Below are positions 7,663 through 15,727 of a DNA stretch of 64,000 nt, one piece after another. The stretch's first letter is position 1; each line of letters begins with the position of its first letter. Origin of the DNA: Pelomonas sp036404855 (GTDB lineage Bacteria; Pseudomonadota; Gammaproteobacteria; Burkholderiales; Burkholderiaceae_C). The stretch spans positions 1 to 64,000 of the forward strand of contig NZ_DASWYS010000275.1 of assembly GCF_036404855.1 (NCBI RefSeq), read 5' to 3'. The notes beneath the pieces are model-generated. The model saw nothing but the letters and a program-made list of their open reading frames with translations. It did not search any database and was not told the DNA's origin. Position numbers and translations under genes: made by a program.

Positions 7663-8979
7663 TCAGGGGTGGGTCAACAGGGCGTAGAAAAAGCCGTCGA
7701 GCGGCGGCGAAGTCTGGACGGCATTGTCGACCAGGGGGAGCAGGTGACCCGTGAACCCGGGCACGACGTGGGACTTCGCGCCGGGCCGGCGTTGCAAAAA
7801 CGCGTCGAGCTGGGCCTGGCCTTCGGCACGGAAGACCGAACAGGTCGCATAGACCAGGCGCCCGCCGGGCGCCAGCAGCGGCCACAACGCGTCCAGCAGC
7901 TCGGCCTGGATGCGGGCCAGGGCGGTGATGTCGTCGGGCCGGCGCAGCCAGCGCACGTCGGGATGGCGGCGCACGATGCCGGAGGCACTGCAGGGGGCGT
8001 CGAGCAGGATGGCATCGAAGGGCTGGCCATCCCACCACGCAGCGGTCTGGCGCGCGTCGGCGGCCTTGAGCGTCGCCTGCTGGCCCAGGCGGTTGAGGTT
8101 GTCCTGCACACGGGTCAGCCGCTGGGCGTCGGCATCCAGCGCGGTCAGCTGCAGGTCGGGCTGGAGCTCAAGCAGGTGGGCCGTCTTGCCGCCAGGCGCG
8201 GCGCAGGCGTCCAGCACGCGGGCGCCAGGTTTCAGGCCAGCGCCCACGAGCAGCGGCGCGGCGAGCTGAGCAGCTGCGTCCTGCACAGAGACCAGGCCTT
8301 CGGCGAATCCCGGCAGGACCGAGACGGGCACGGGCTTGTCCAGCATGATGGCCTGGGGCGTGGGCGCACCGAGAGCCCGGGCGGAGATGCCCTGGCCAGC
8401 CAGGCGCGCCACGTACTCGGCCGCCGTCGTGCGCTGGGCGTGCACGCGCAGCGTCATGGGCGGCGGGCGGTTGCTGGCCGCGAGGATGGCCTGCCACTGC
8501 GTGGGCCAGTCCTGGCGCAGCTTTTCTATCCACCAGGCCGGATGATTGAAGGCGCCCACGGGGCTGTGTCCGGCGGCGGCCACGAGCGTGTCGCGCTCGC
8601 GCAGAAAGCGGCGCAGCACGGCGTTGACGAAGGCGGCACTGGCCGGTGCGCGGGTCTTGGCGGCGTTGACGGCCTGATCCACGAGCGTGTGGTCGGCATA
8701 GGCGGGCTCAGGGTCGGGCCAGAGCAGGGCCAGCGCGACGAGGAGCAGCGCGTCCACCCGCGGCGGCGGCGCCTTGGGCGCGAGCTGCTGGCGCACGGCC
8801 TCGGCGCCGCCCAGGCGGCGCAGCGCCGTGAAGGCCAACGCCTGCGTGCCCGGACGCAAGTCGGCCGGCACGCGGGCCAGCAGGTCGGTCAGCGAGCGGC
8901 CCTCGCGCACGCCCTGCACGGCATCGGCGGCCTGCGACAGCAGCCGGTGCAGCGCAGGGGATTGGGGGCTTTGAGTCAT
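7663..8979 (-). CDS. rsmB: 16S rRNA (cytosine-967 C5)-methyltransferase RsmB
   Basis: A 438-residue methyltransferase that places m5C967 on 16S rRNA using S-adenosylmethionine. The N-terminal NusB-like RNA-binding domain (about 8-135) is followed by a linker and the Rossmann domain, with SAM motif DACAAPGGKT (257-266), motif IV LLDAPCSASG (C330) and the catalytic cysteine in YATCSVF (C380). I chose the ATG at 8977-8979 (MTQSPQSP) over an upstream alternative because the family begins just before the NusB fold. A TACACT box lies 6 bp upstream, leaving no room for a Shine-Dalgarno site. First gene of the ntrYX unit. Confidence 0.93.
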   Translation of the reverse strand: MTQSPQSPALHRLLSQAADAVQGVREGRSLTDLLARVPADLRPGTQALAFTALRRLGGAEAVRQQLAPKAPPPRVDALLLVALALLWPDPEPAYADHTLVDQAVNAAKTRAPASAAFVNAVLRRFLRERDTLVAAAGHSPVGAFNHPAWWIEKLRQDWPTQWQAILAASNRPPPMTLRVHAQRTTAAEYVARLAGQGISARALGAPTPQAIMLDKPVPVSVLPGFAEGLVSVQDAAAQLAAPLLVGAGLKPGARVLDACAAPGGKTAHLLELQPDLQLTALDADAQRLTRVQDNLNRLGQQATLKAADARQTAAWWDGQPFDAILLDAPCSASGIVRRHPDVRWLRRPDDITALARIQAELLDALWPLLAPGGRLVYATCSVFRAEGQAQLDAFLQRRPGAKSHVVPGFTGHLLPLVDNAVQTSPPLDGFFYALLTHP

Positions 8980-9022
8980 GCCGCCAGTGTAGAAGTCACC
9001 TTTGCCCAGACAATCCGCGCCC
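8980..9022. promoter_or_regulatory. Back-to-back rsmB/folE promoter region, probable leaderless starts
   Basis: Only 43 bp separate the divergent start codons. On the minus strand TACACT (8986-8991) ends 6 bp before the rsmB ATG, with TTGTCT (9008-9013) 16 bp upstream as a possible -35. On the plus strand GACAAT (9009-9014) ends 8 bp before the folE ATG. No Shine-Dalgarno sequence fits on either side. The two sets of promoter elements overlap, so the two polymerases would exclude each other. Box assignment is by eye. Confidence 0.5.
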
Positions 9023-9730
9023 ATGAACGCCCCCGCCCAAGACGCCCCGCCGGATCAGCCGGTCTCCGAGCGCATCCGTTTCCGCCTCGTGTCGGCAGGC
9101 TGCCGCCACCACGCCAACGACAACATCGCCGCGTTCATTGAGCCCGGCGAGCTGGACGCGCTGCAAGACGAGGTGCAGGCCAGGATGCAAGAGGTGCTGA
9201 AGGCCCTGGTCATCGACACCGACAGCGACCACAACACCCAGGAGACGGCCAAGCGCGTCGCCAAGATGTTCGTCCGCGAGGTCTTCGCCGGCCGCTACGC
9301 CGAGGCGCCCGCGGTCACCGAATTCCCCAACGTCAGCCGCCTCAACGAGCTGATGATCGTCGGCCCGATCACCGTGCGCAGCGCCTGCTCCCACCACCTC
9401 TGCCCCATCCTCGGCCGGGTGTGGATAGGCATCATGCCCAACGAGCACTCCAACCTGATCGGCCTGTCCAAGTACGTGCGCCTGACCGACTGGGTCATGA
9501 ACCGCCCGCAGATCCAGGAAGAGGCCGTCATCATGCTGGCCAACGAGCTGGAGACCCGGGTACAGCCCGACGGCCTGGCCGTCGTCATGGAGGCCGACCA
9601 CTTCTGCATGCACTGGCGCGGTGTGAAGGACAACCAGGCCGCGATGACCAACAGCGTCATGCGCGGCGCGTTCCTGACCGACGCCAATTTGCGCCGCGAG
9701 TTCCTGGCGCTGATGCCGAAGAAAGTCTGA
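9023..9730 (+). CDS. folE: GTP cyclohydrolase I
   Basis: A 235-residue cytosolic enzyme converting GTP to 7,8-dihydroneopterin triphosphate, the first step for folate and, through QueD, for queuosine. Family signatures: DHNTQETAKRVAKM, VRSACSHHLCPILG (zinc Cys and the His pair) and DHFCMHWRGV (second zinc Cys). The N-terminal lead of about 20 residues is longer than the minimal enzyme. The start is the ATG at 9023; a TTG at 9002 is less likely because it lies within the promoter segment. The neighbouring queC (opposite strand) acts in the same deazapurine route. Confidence 0.94.
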   Translation: MNAPAQDAPPDQPVSERIRFRLVSAGCRHHANDNIAAFIEPGELDALQDEVQARMQEVLKALVIDTDSDHNTQETAKRVAKMFVREVFAGRYAEAPAVTEFPNVSRLNELMIVGPITVRSACSHHLCPILGRVWIGIMPNEHSNLIGLSKYVRLTDWVMNRPQIQEEAVIMLANELETRVQPDGLAVVMEADHFCMHWRGVKDNQAAMTNSVMRGAFLTDANLRREFLALMPKKV

Positions 9731-9773
9731 GCTCAGCGCCTGACGGGCGGCCGCACGGCCCCACCGCCGAGGC

Positions 9774-10319
9774 CTACAGCGACCGGGCCTCGCTGAAGCC
9801 GTACAGGTTTGCCAGCACCCGCGTCGGGAACTGGTGCAGCGCCTCGTTGTACTGAGCCACCGCCTGGTTGAAGACCTGGCGGGTAAAAGCGCGCTGGCGT
9901 TCGATGAGCTTGAGCTCGCTGATGAGACCATCGATCTCGGTCTCGCTGCGCAGTTCGGCCTGGTGGTCCAGCAGCGACAGCAGCCGCGTCAGCGCCGCGG
10001 CATGCAGGGCGCTGGCGACGGCCAGGCTGCCCACCGGGTCGGGCGCCCAGGGCTTGGCGCGCGCAGCCTGCATGGCAGCCTGGGATTCGGCCTGCGCGCT
10101 GGCCAGTGCGTCGAAGGTGGCCTGCTCGCTGGGCAGGCGCGGCGCTACGGCGGCCAACAACTTGTCGCAGGCCTCGCTGCGCTCCTTCAGATGCGAGCCC
10201 AGCTGCACGAAAGCGTCGCCGATGGCGTTGCGCAGCGACATCAGGCGGTTGTAGGCGCCCACACCCCAGAAGAACAGCGCCGCCGCCGCCGCGACGCCCA
10301 CCCACTGCCACGGCGTCAT
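9774..10319 (-). CDS. LemA family protein
   Basis: A 181-residue protein with one N-terminal membrane helix (about 6-22) followed by a mostly helical domain. The family pattern is clear: YNRLMSLRNAIGDAFVQL at 23-40, then KERSE, and a C-terminal NEALHQFPTRVLANLYGF (158-175). LemA proteins are inner-membrane helical proteins of unclear function, often near envelope proteases. The ATG at 10317-10319 overlaps the queC stop (ATGA), so it is translated as part of the Kelch-queC-lemA unit. No biochemical link to queuosine is evident. Confidence 0.85.
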   Translation of the reverse strand: MTPWQWVGVAAAAALFFWGVGAYNRLMSLRNAIGDAFVQLGSHLKERSEACDKLLAAVAPRLPSEQATFDALASAQAESQAAMQAARAKPWAPDPVGSLAVASALHAAALTRLLSLLDHQAELRSETEIDGLISELKLIERQRAFTRQVFNQAVAQYNEALHQFPTRVLANLYGFSEARSL

Positions 10320-11020
10320 GTCGCGGCCCTGTACTGCTCGTAGCCGCGCGCGCGCAGCGCGCAGGCCGGGCAGTGGCCGCAGCCATGGCCCCAGGCGTGC
10401 AGCGCGCCGCGCTCGCCGAGGTAGCAGGTGTGCGTCTCTTCGACGATGAGCTTCACCAGTGCTGCGCCGCCGAGCGACTCGGCCAGGCGCCAGGTGGCCG
10501 CCTTGTCGATGAACATCAGCGGCGTCTCCAGCGTCATGGGTGCATCCAGGCCCAGGCTCAGCGCAACCTGCAGCGCCTTCATCGTGTTGTCGCGGCAGTC
10601 CGGGTAGCCGGAGAAATCGGTCTCGCACATGCCGCCGACCAACACCGACGCGCCGCGCCGGTAGGCCAGCGTGGCCGCGAAGGTCAGGAACAGCAGGTTG
10701 CGGCCGGGCACGAAGGTGTTGGGCAGCCCGTTCGCCTGGAGCTCGATGGCACGCTCGCTCGTCAGGGCGGTGTCGCTGATCTGGCCGAGCAGCGACAGGT
10801 CCAGCAGGTGATCGGCGCCGAGCCTGCCTGCCCAGGCGGGGAACTGGCGGGCGATCTCGGTGCGCACGGCATTGCGGCAATCCAGCTCGATGCGATGGCG
10901 CTGACCATAGTCGAAGGCCAGCGTCTCGACCTCGGCATAGCGGTCCAGGGCCCAGCCGAGGCAGGTGGAGGAGTCCTGCCCCCCGGAGAAAAGCACCAGG
11001 GCTTTGCGGTTGTCGGTCAT
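10316..11020 (-). CDS. queC: 7-cyano-7-deazaguanine synthase QueC
   Basis: A 234-residue enzyme that converts 7-carboxy-7-deazaguanine to preQ0 with ATP and ammonia in queuosine tRNA modification. LFSGGQDSSTCLGWAL near the N terminus is the PP-loop ATP-pyrophosphatase motif. NTFVPGRNLLFLTFA and GGMCETDFSGYPDCRD are family blocks. The zinc site is formed by the Cys of THTCYLG and the three Cys of CGHCPAC near the C terminus. The start at 11018-11020 (MTDNRKALVLFSGG) fits the family. It follows the Kelch gene after 10 bp. Confidence 0.95.
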   Translation of the reverse strand: MTDNRKALVLFSGGQDSSTCLGWALDRYAEVETLAFDYGQRHRIELDCRNAVRTEIARQFPAWAGRLGADHLLDLSLLGQISDTALTSERAIELQANGLPNTFVPGRNLLFLTFAATLAYRRGASVLVGGMCETDFSGYPDCRDNTMKALQVALSLGLDAPMTLETPLMFIDKAATWRLAESLGGAALVKLIVEETHTCYLGERGALHAWGHGCGHCPACALRARGYEQYRAAT

Positions 11021-11030
11021 GGGCGGGATG

Positions 11031-12161
11031 CTAACGGGGGCCCGCAACAGGGGGCCTGCCATCCCGGCTGACGACCCAGGTCCTGGCCGTGGGGAGGATC
11101 TCGCCGTCGTAGCCGCCCGCAATCAGCAATGCCCCGCCGGGCAGCGGCGTGGCGGTGCTGAAGGCCAGCGCGCCGCCCGTGAACCCTCGAGCCTTCGCGA
11201 AGGCCGCCGCCCCGGGCGTCCACACTTCGACGTCGTCGGCGTCGCCCGCCACCACCACGTCGCCGTCCGCGGTCAACGCGGCCGCGGAGACGATCTTGTA
11301 ACGCGGGTTCTGCAAGGTCGGCCCCGGCGTGAACACCCCGGTGCGGGGGTCAAAGATCTCCGTCTGTGCAAGGCGCCGCTGCTCGTTGCAGTCGGGCGAA
11401 CCCGCGATCACCATCACCCGCTCGTCGCGCAGCAACAGCGCCGCATGCTTGCAGCGTGGCATCTGCATGGCGCCGGTGGCCGAGAACGTCCGGGTCCGCG
11501 GGTCGTAGATTTCAGCCGAGGCGGTGGCGCGCCCCCGCGCCACCAGGCCCCCCATGACGAGGACACGGCCATCAGCCAGGCGTACCGCCGCGTGATGGGC
11601 GCGTGCCACGCGCAGGGCACCGACGGCCGTGAACCGGTTCTGCTCGAAGACCTCCGCGCGCGCCAGCGGCCGGTTGGTATCCGCGGCCCCGCCGGCGATC
11701 AGGGCCGAGCCGTCGGACAAGAGCGTCAGTGTGGCGTCCATGCGGGCCCCGCCCATGTCCCCCAGGGCCGCGAAGCGATGTGTCCGTGGATCGAAGACTT
11801 CGGCGGACGCCGTGGTGGCGTCCCCCGTCCAGCCGCCCGCGACCAGCACCCGACCGTCGCCAAGGCGGACCGCCGCATGGGCCACGCGGGCTACTTGCAT
11901 CGGGCCCACGGCCGCCGGCCGGCCGGTGCGGCCATCGATCAGTTCGGCAGACCGCTCAGCCGGCGTGCAGCTGGCGCCGCTGCAGCCCCCCGTCACCAGC
12001 ACCTGCCCCCCGTCCAGCAGCGTGGCCTGGTGGGCAGCCCGCGGCACCGACAGCACCGGGCCTGCCTCGACGCGCCAGGGCGGCGCCAGCAGCAAGGGTG
12101 CCGCCATCGCGGACACCGCCGCCAGGACCAGGCCGGGGCCTGGGAGCATGAGAAGTTTCAT
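11031..12161 (-). CDS. Secreted Kelch-repeat beta-propeller protein
   Basis: A 376-residue protein with an N-terminal signal peptide (MKLLMLPGPG... followed by a hydrophobic run). At least five Kelch-type blades of about 50 residues carry the pattern HxAvrLxDGRVLVxGG followed by AExxDPRTxxF. An example is HAAVRLGDGRVLVAGG and then SAEVFDPRTHRF. It resembles galactose-oxidase-type propellers without the oxidase domain and is probably a binding protein outside the cytoplasm. The start at 12159-12161 is supported by GGGAG about 5 nt upstream. Ligand unknown. The fused position before queC (10 bp) is probably incidental. Confidence 0.8.
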   Translation of the reverse strand: MKLLMLPGPGLVLAAVSAMAAPLLLAPPWRVEAGPVLSVPRAAHQATLLDGGQVLVTGGCSGASCTPAERSAELIDGRTGRPAAVGPMQVARVAHAAVRLGDGRVLVAGGWTGDATTASAEVFDPRTHRFAALGDMGGARMDATLTLLSDGSALIAGGAADTNRPLARAEVFEQNRFTAVGALRVARAHHAAVRLADGRVLVMGGLVARGRATASAEIYDPRTRTFSATGAMQMPRCKHAALLLRDERVMVIAGSPDCNEQRRLAQTEIFDPRTGVFTPGPTLQNPRYKIVSAAALTADGDVVVAGDADDVEVWTPGAAAFAKARGFTGGALAFSTATPLPGGALLIAGGYDGEILPTARTWVVSRDGRPPVAGPR

Positions 12162-12288
12162 GAGAACTCCCGCCGTGCGAACCACCGGCGGATCCTAGCC
12201 CCCTCCCCCAGACCCGCCCGGCCCGCCCGGCGCGCCCACGGCGGGTGCTAGCCTACCGCCCTGTTGCATGGACCCCAGGAAAGGCAGC

Positions 12289-13884
12289 ATGACCTCCATC
12301 CCTTCCGTTTGGCTGATGACAGCCAGCCTGCTGGCCACGGCGGCCCAGGCCCAGACGCCGTCGCGCATCGACGAAGTGCTCGTCTACCCCGGCGGCGCCC
12401 AGGTGACGCGGCTGACCACCGTGGCCGCGGGTGCGCGCGAGCTGGTGCTGAACTGCCTGTCGGCGCGCTTCGACCCCGACTCGCTGCAGATCGACGCACC
12501 GGCCGGCGTCAACCTCGGCCCGGTACAGCTGGAGACGCTGCCGCGCGAGCGCGCCCCGGAATGCGGCACCGGTCCGGTGGACGAGCAGGTCCGCAAGCTG
12601 GAAGGCCAGCGCGACCTGCTCAACGCCGAGTCCAGCGCCCTGGACACCAGCCTCGGCTACCTGAAGGCACTGGGCTCGGGCGAGGCCCGTGCCACGCCGG
12701 CCGCCGGCATCGCCGCCACCGCCGACAGCATTCGCAGGACGGCCCAGGACGCGCTGCTGCGCCAGGCCCAGATCCGCCGCCAGCTGGAAGACCTGGACAA
12801 GCAGATTGCGCCGCTGCAGGGCGAGCGCGAGCGCCTTGCCAGTGCCAACCCGCAGTGGCGCAGCCTGCGCCTGCGCCTGTCCACGGCGCGCGAGGCCGAG
12901 CTGAAGCTGAGCTACCGCGTGACCCAGGCCGGCTGGGCGCCCAGCTACCGCGCGCTGCTCGACACGGCCGGCAGCGCCGTGAGCCTGGAGCGGCTGGCCC
13001 AGGTGTCGCAGCAAAGCGGCGAGGACTGGAAGAACGTCAAGCTCCGGCTGTCCACGGCGCAGGTGACGCCTCGCGTGGGCGTCGGCCTGCCACGGCCCTG
13101 GCAGCTGGACCTCTACCGGCCGCAGCCGCAGCCCGAGATGCGCGCCCTGCCGGCACCCGCGCCGATGGCCGCCACGCTGGCACAGAACATCACCGTGACG
13201 GGGGCCCGCATCGCCGCCGAACCCGAGCTCGAGCGCTTTGACCTCAGTGTCTTCCAGGGCAGCTACGCCACCGAGTTCGTCCTGCCGCTGCGCGTCAACA
13301 TCGACAGCGGCACGCAGCGCGCCGCCCTGAGCCTCGGGCAGGAGAAGCTGCAGGCCAGGGTGCTGGCCCGCGTGCAGCCGCAGAGCGAGGCGGCCGCCTA
13401 CCTGGTCGCCGACGTGGCCCGGCCCGCCGGCTCGTGGCCGCGCGGCCCACTGCAGTTGGTGCGCGACGGCGCACTGGTGGGCAGCAGCACGCTCAACGTC
13501 ACCACCGGCGAAGACCGCCTGGAACTGCCCTTCGGCCGCGACGAGGCGCTGCGCGTGCAGATCGAGCCCGAGCAGCGCAACGCGGCCAACACCGGCTTCA
13601 TCGGCGCGCGGGCGGAGCACCGCTACGGACGCGGCTATGTCGTCGAGAACCGGCACATGGCGGGGGCGGTCACGCTGCAGCTCGTCGAGGCCGCGCCGGT
13701 GGCCCAGCACGAGGACATCAAGGTGCAGAGCCAGTTCAACCCGGCGCCCACGACGCAGGCCTGGCGCAAGCAGCCGGGCCTGGTGCTGTGGGAGCTGGCA
13801 CTGCCGGCGGGACAGAGCCAACGGTTCACCGCGGACCACGTCATCAGTGCGCCGAAGGACGCCACGCTGACGGGCTTGCGCTGA
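12289..13884 (+). CDS. DUF4139 / mucoidy-inhibitor MuiA-like exported protein
   Basis: A 531-residue exported protein: signal peptide to about residue 22 (LLATAAQAQTP), an N-terminal DUF4140-like beta domain (VLVYPGGAQVTRLTTV), a coiled-coil stretch (about 95-195, rich in Leu, Glu, Gln and Arg), and a C-terminal DUF4139 beta domain (LSYRVTQAGWAPSYRALLDT through the end). MuiA-family proteins were named from a mucoidy phenotype; their mechanism is unknown. The start at 12289 follows an AGGAAAGG ribosome site; an ATG at 12268 lies before that site and is unlikely. It converges with the next gene, 11 bp between stops. Confidence 0.82.
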   Translation: MTSIPSVWLMTASLLATAAQAQTPSRIDEVLVYPGGAQVTRLTTVAAGARELVLNCLSARFDPDSLQIDAPAGVNLGPVQLETLPRERAPECGTGPVDEQVRKLEGQRDLLNAESSALDTSLGYLKALGSGEARATPAAGIAATADSIRRTAQDALLRQAQIRRQLEDLDKQIAPLQGERERLASANPQWRSLRLRLSTAREAELKLSYRVTQAGWAPSYRALLDTAGSAVSLERLAQVSQQSGEDWKNVKLRLSTAQVTPRVGVGLPRPWQLDLYRPQPQPEMRALPAPAPMAATLAQNITVTGARIAAEPELERFDLSVFQGSYATEFVLPLRVNIDSGTQRAALSLGQEKLQARVLARVQPQSEAAAYLVADVARPAGSWPRGPLQLVRDGALVGSSTLNVTTGEDRLELPFGRDEALRVQIEPEQRNAANTGFIGARAEHRYGRGYVVENRHMAGAVTLQLVEAAPVAQHEDIKVQSQFNPAPTTQAWRKQPGLVLWELALPAGQSQRFTADHVISAPKDATLTGLR

Positions 13885-13895
13885 GCGAGGGGGCC

Positions 13896-14363
13896 TCAGC
13901 CGCCCGCCGGGCGGGAGGCTGCCTGAGGCGGGCGCGGCGGCGCGTTGGCGTTGTCCATGTCCGACACGATGAGCCAGCGGCCATCGACGCCCCGGCGCAG
14001 CACCAGGGTGAACTTGCCGAAATCGGGCTGGGTCGGCGACGCGCCCCAGCCGCCGATCACGTAGGCCAGCTCGCCCGACTCGCCGAATGCAAACGGCCGC
14101 AGGTGCAGCGGCATGCCGGCCCCTTGCGAGTAGGCCTTGCGGATGCGCTCCGCTCCGCGGGCCGGTGGCTGCCCGCTGGGCAGCGCCATGCCCTCCGCCG
14201 CAAACAGCTTGGACAGCGCCTCTGGGTCATTGGCTTCCCAGGCTCGCGCGTAATCCTTCAGCACGCGGTCCACGTCGGCCGGCAACGGGACCGTCGGCTG
14301 CGTTTGGGCCACCGCCCCCGCGGCGACGGTGGCGAGCGCAAGGGCGAGAAGGGCATGCTTCAT
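13896..14363 (-). CDS. Exported SnoaL/DUF4440-like small protein
   Basis: A 155-residue protein with a signal peptide (1-20, cleavage after AVAQ). The body has the NTF2-like DUF4440 pattern: VLKDYARAWEANDPEALSKLF, then ERIRKAYSQG, AYVIGGWG, and FTLVLRRGVDGRWLIVSDMDN. Such folds are ligand pockets or weak enzymes and the substrate is not predictable. The last 20 residues are Pro/Ala-rich. It lies 84 bp downstream of proA on the same strand. Confidence 0.78.
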   Translation of the reverse strand: MKHALLALALATVAAGAVAQTQPTVPLPADVDRVLKDYARAWEANDPEALSKLFAAEGMALPSGQPPARGAERIRKAYSQGAGMPLHLRPFAFGESGELAYVIGGWGASPTQPDFGKFTLVLRRGVDGRWLIVSDMDNANAPPRPPQAASRPAGG

Positions 14364-14447
14364 GGTTGGCAGGGCGGGTGAGGTTCAGGAGCCGGAACCA
14401 TCATCACCGATTCGCGAACGCCGACGCCGTGCCAGGCGTCATGCCGC

Positions 14448-15707
14448 TCAGCCCCTGACCTCGCCCTGCCCCAGCACCACCCACTTCATCGACGTCAACC
14501 CTTCCAAGCCCACCGGGCCGCGGGCATGGAACTTGTCGGTGGAGATGCCGATCTCGGCGCCCAGCCCGTACTCGAAGCCGTCGGCGAAGCGCGTGCTGGC
14601 GTTGATCATCACGCTGGCCGAATCGACCTCGCGCAGGAAGCGCATCGCATTCGGATGATTCGTCGTCAGGATCGCATCCGTGTGGTGCGAGCCATAGCGG
14701 TTGATGTGGGCGATGGCTTCGTCCAGCGAGTCCACCACCTTGATGCTGATGATGGGCGCGAGGTACTCGGTGGACCAGTCCTCCTCGCTTGCCGGCACGG
14801 CCGCCGGCAGCAGCGCGCAAGTGCGGCCGCAGCCGCGCATCTCCACGCCCTTGGCGCAGAAGACCTCGGCGATACGCGGCAGAAAGGCCCGGGCCTGGGC
14901 CGCATGGACCAGCAGCGACTCGGTCGCGTTGCAGGGGCTGTACTTCTGAGTCTTGGCGTTGTCGACGACCTTCACCGCCTGGTCCAGGTCCACGAACTCG
15001 TCGACATAGCTGTGGCAGTTGCCGTCCAGGTGCTTGATGACGGGCACCTTGGCCTCGGCGCTGATGCGCTCGATCAGGCCCTTGCCGCCGCGCGGGATGA
15101 TGACGTCCACCCATCGCGGCGACGCAATCAGCAGGCCCACGGCAGCGCGATCGGTCGTGTTGACCAGTTGCACGGCCGCGCGCGGCAGGCCGGCCTCTTC
15201 CAGGGACGCCGCCACCAGCTCGGCCAGCGCGAGGTTGGAGTGCAGGGCCTCGGAACCACCCCGCAAGATGCAGGCATTGCCGCTCTTGATGGCCAGCGAT
15301 GCGGCCTCGATGGTCACGTTGGGACGGCTCTCGTAGATCATGCCGAACACCCCCAGCGGCACGCGCATCTGGCCGACGCTGATGCCAGTGGGGCGGCGCT
15401 TCACGCCGGTGATCTCGCCGATGGGATCGGGCATGGCGGCGATCTGCTCGCAGCCTTCGGCGACCGTCGCCAGGATCTTGGCATCCAGCTTGAGGCGGTC
15501 GCGCAGCGGGCCGCTCAGTTCGGCAGCACGCTCCAGGTCGCGCGCATTGGCCTCGGCGAGGGCCGGGCCAGCCTCGCGCAGGCGGCGGGCCAGGGCCAGC
15601 AGCGCGGTGTTCTTGGCAGCCGTCGAGGCGGCGGCCATGGCAGTGGAGGCGGCGCGGGCGGCGCGGCCGAGGTCGTCCATGTAGGCGGTCAGGCTCATGA
15701 CCGCCAT
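14448..15707 (-). CDS. proA: Gamma-glutamyl phosphate reductase
   Basis: A 419-residue NADPH-dependent reductase making glutamate-5-semialdehyde in proline synthesis. It has the aldehyde-dehydrogenase-like fold: VPLGVFGMIYESRPNVT (117-133), SGNACILRGGSEA (142-154), the catalytic cysteine C259 in KYSPCNATESLLV, and STEYLAPIISIKVV near the C-terminal domain. Two starts are possible: MAVMSLTAY (ATG at 15705-15707) or MSLTAY (15696-15698); GGGAG lies 3 and 12 nt upstream respectively. proB is not in the window. Confidence 0.94.
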   Translation of the reverse strand: MAVMSLTAYMDDLGRAARAASTAMAAASTAAKNTALLALARRLREAGPALAEANARDLERAAELSGPLRDRLKLDAKILATVAEGCEQIAAMPDPIGEITGVKRRPTGISVGQMRVPLGVFGMIYESRPNVTIEAASLAIKSGNACILRGGSEALHSNLALAELVAASLEEAGLPRAAVQLVNTTDRAAVGLLIASPRWVDVIIPRGGKGLIERISAEAKVPVIKHLDGNCHSYVDEFVDLDQAVKVVDNAKTQKYSPCNATESLLVHAAQARAFLPRIAEVFCAKGVEMRGCGRTCALLPAAVPASEEDWSTEYLAPIISIKVVDSLDEAIAHINRYGSHHTDAILTTNHPNAMRFLREVDSASVMINASTRFADGFEYGLGAEIGISTDKFHARGPVGLEGLTSMKWVVLGQGEVRG

Positions 15708-15727
15708 TTTCTCCCGGCCCCCTTGAC

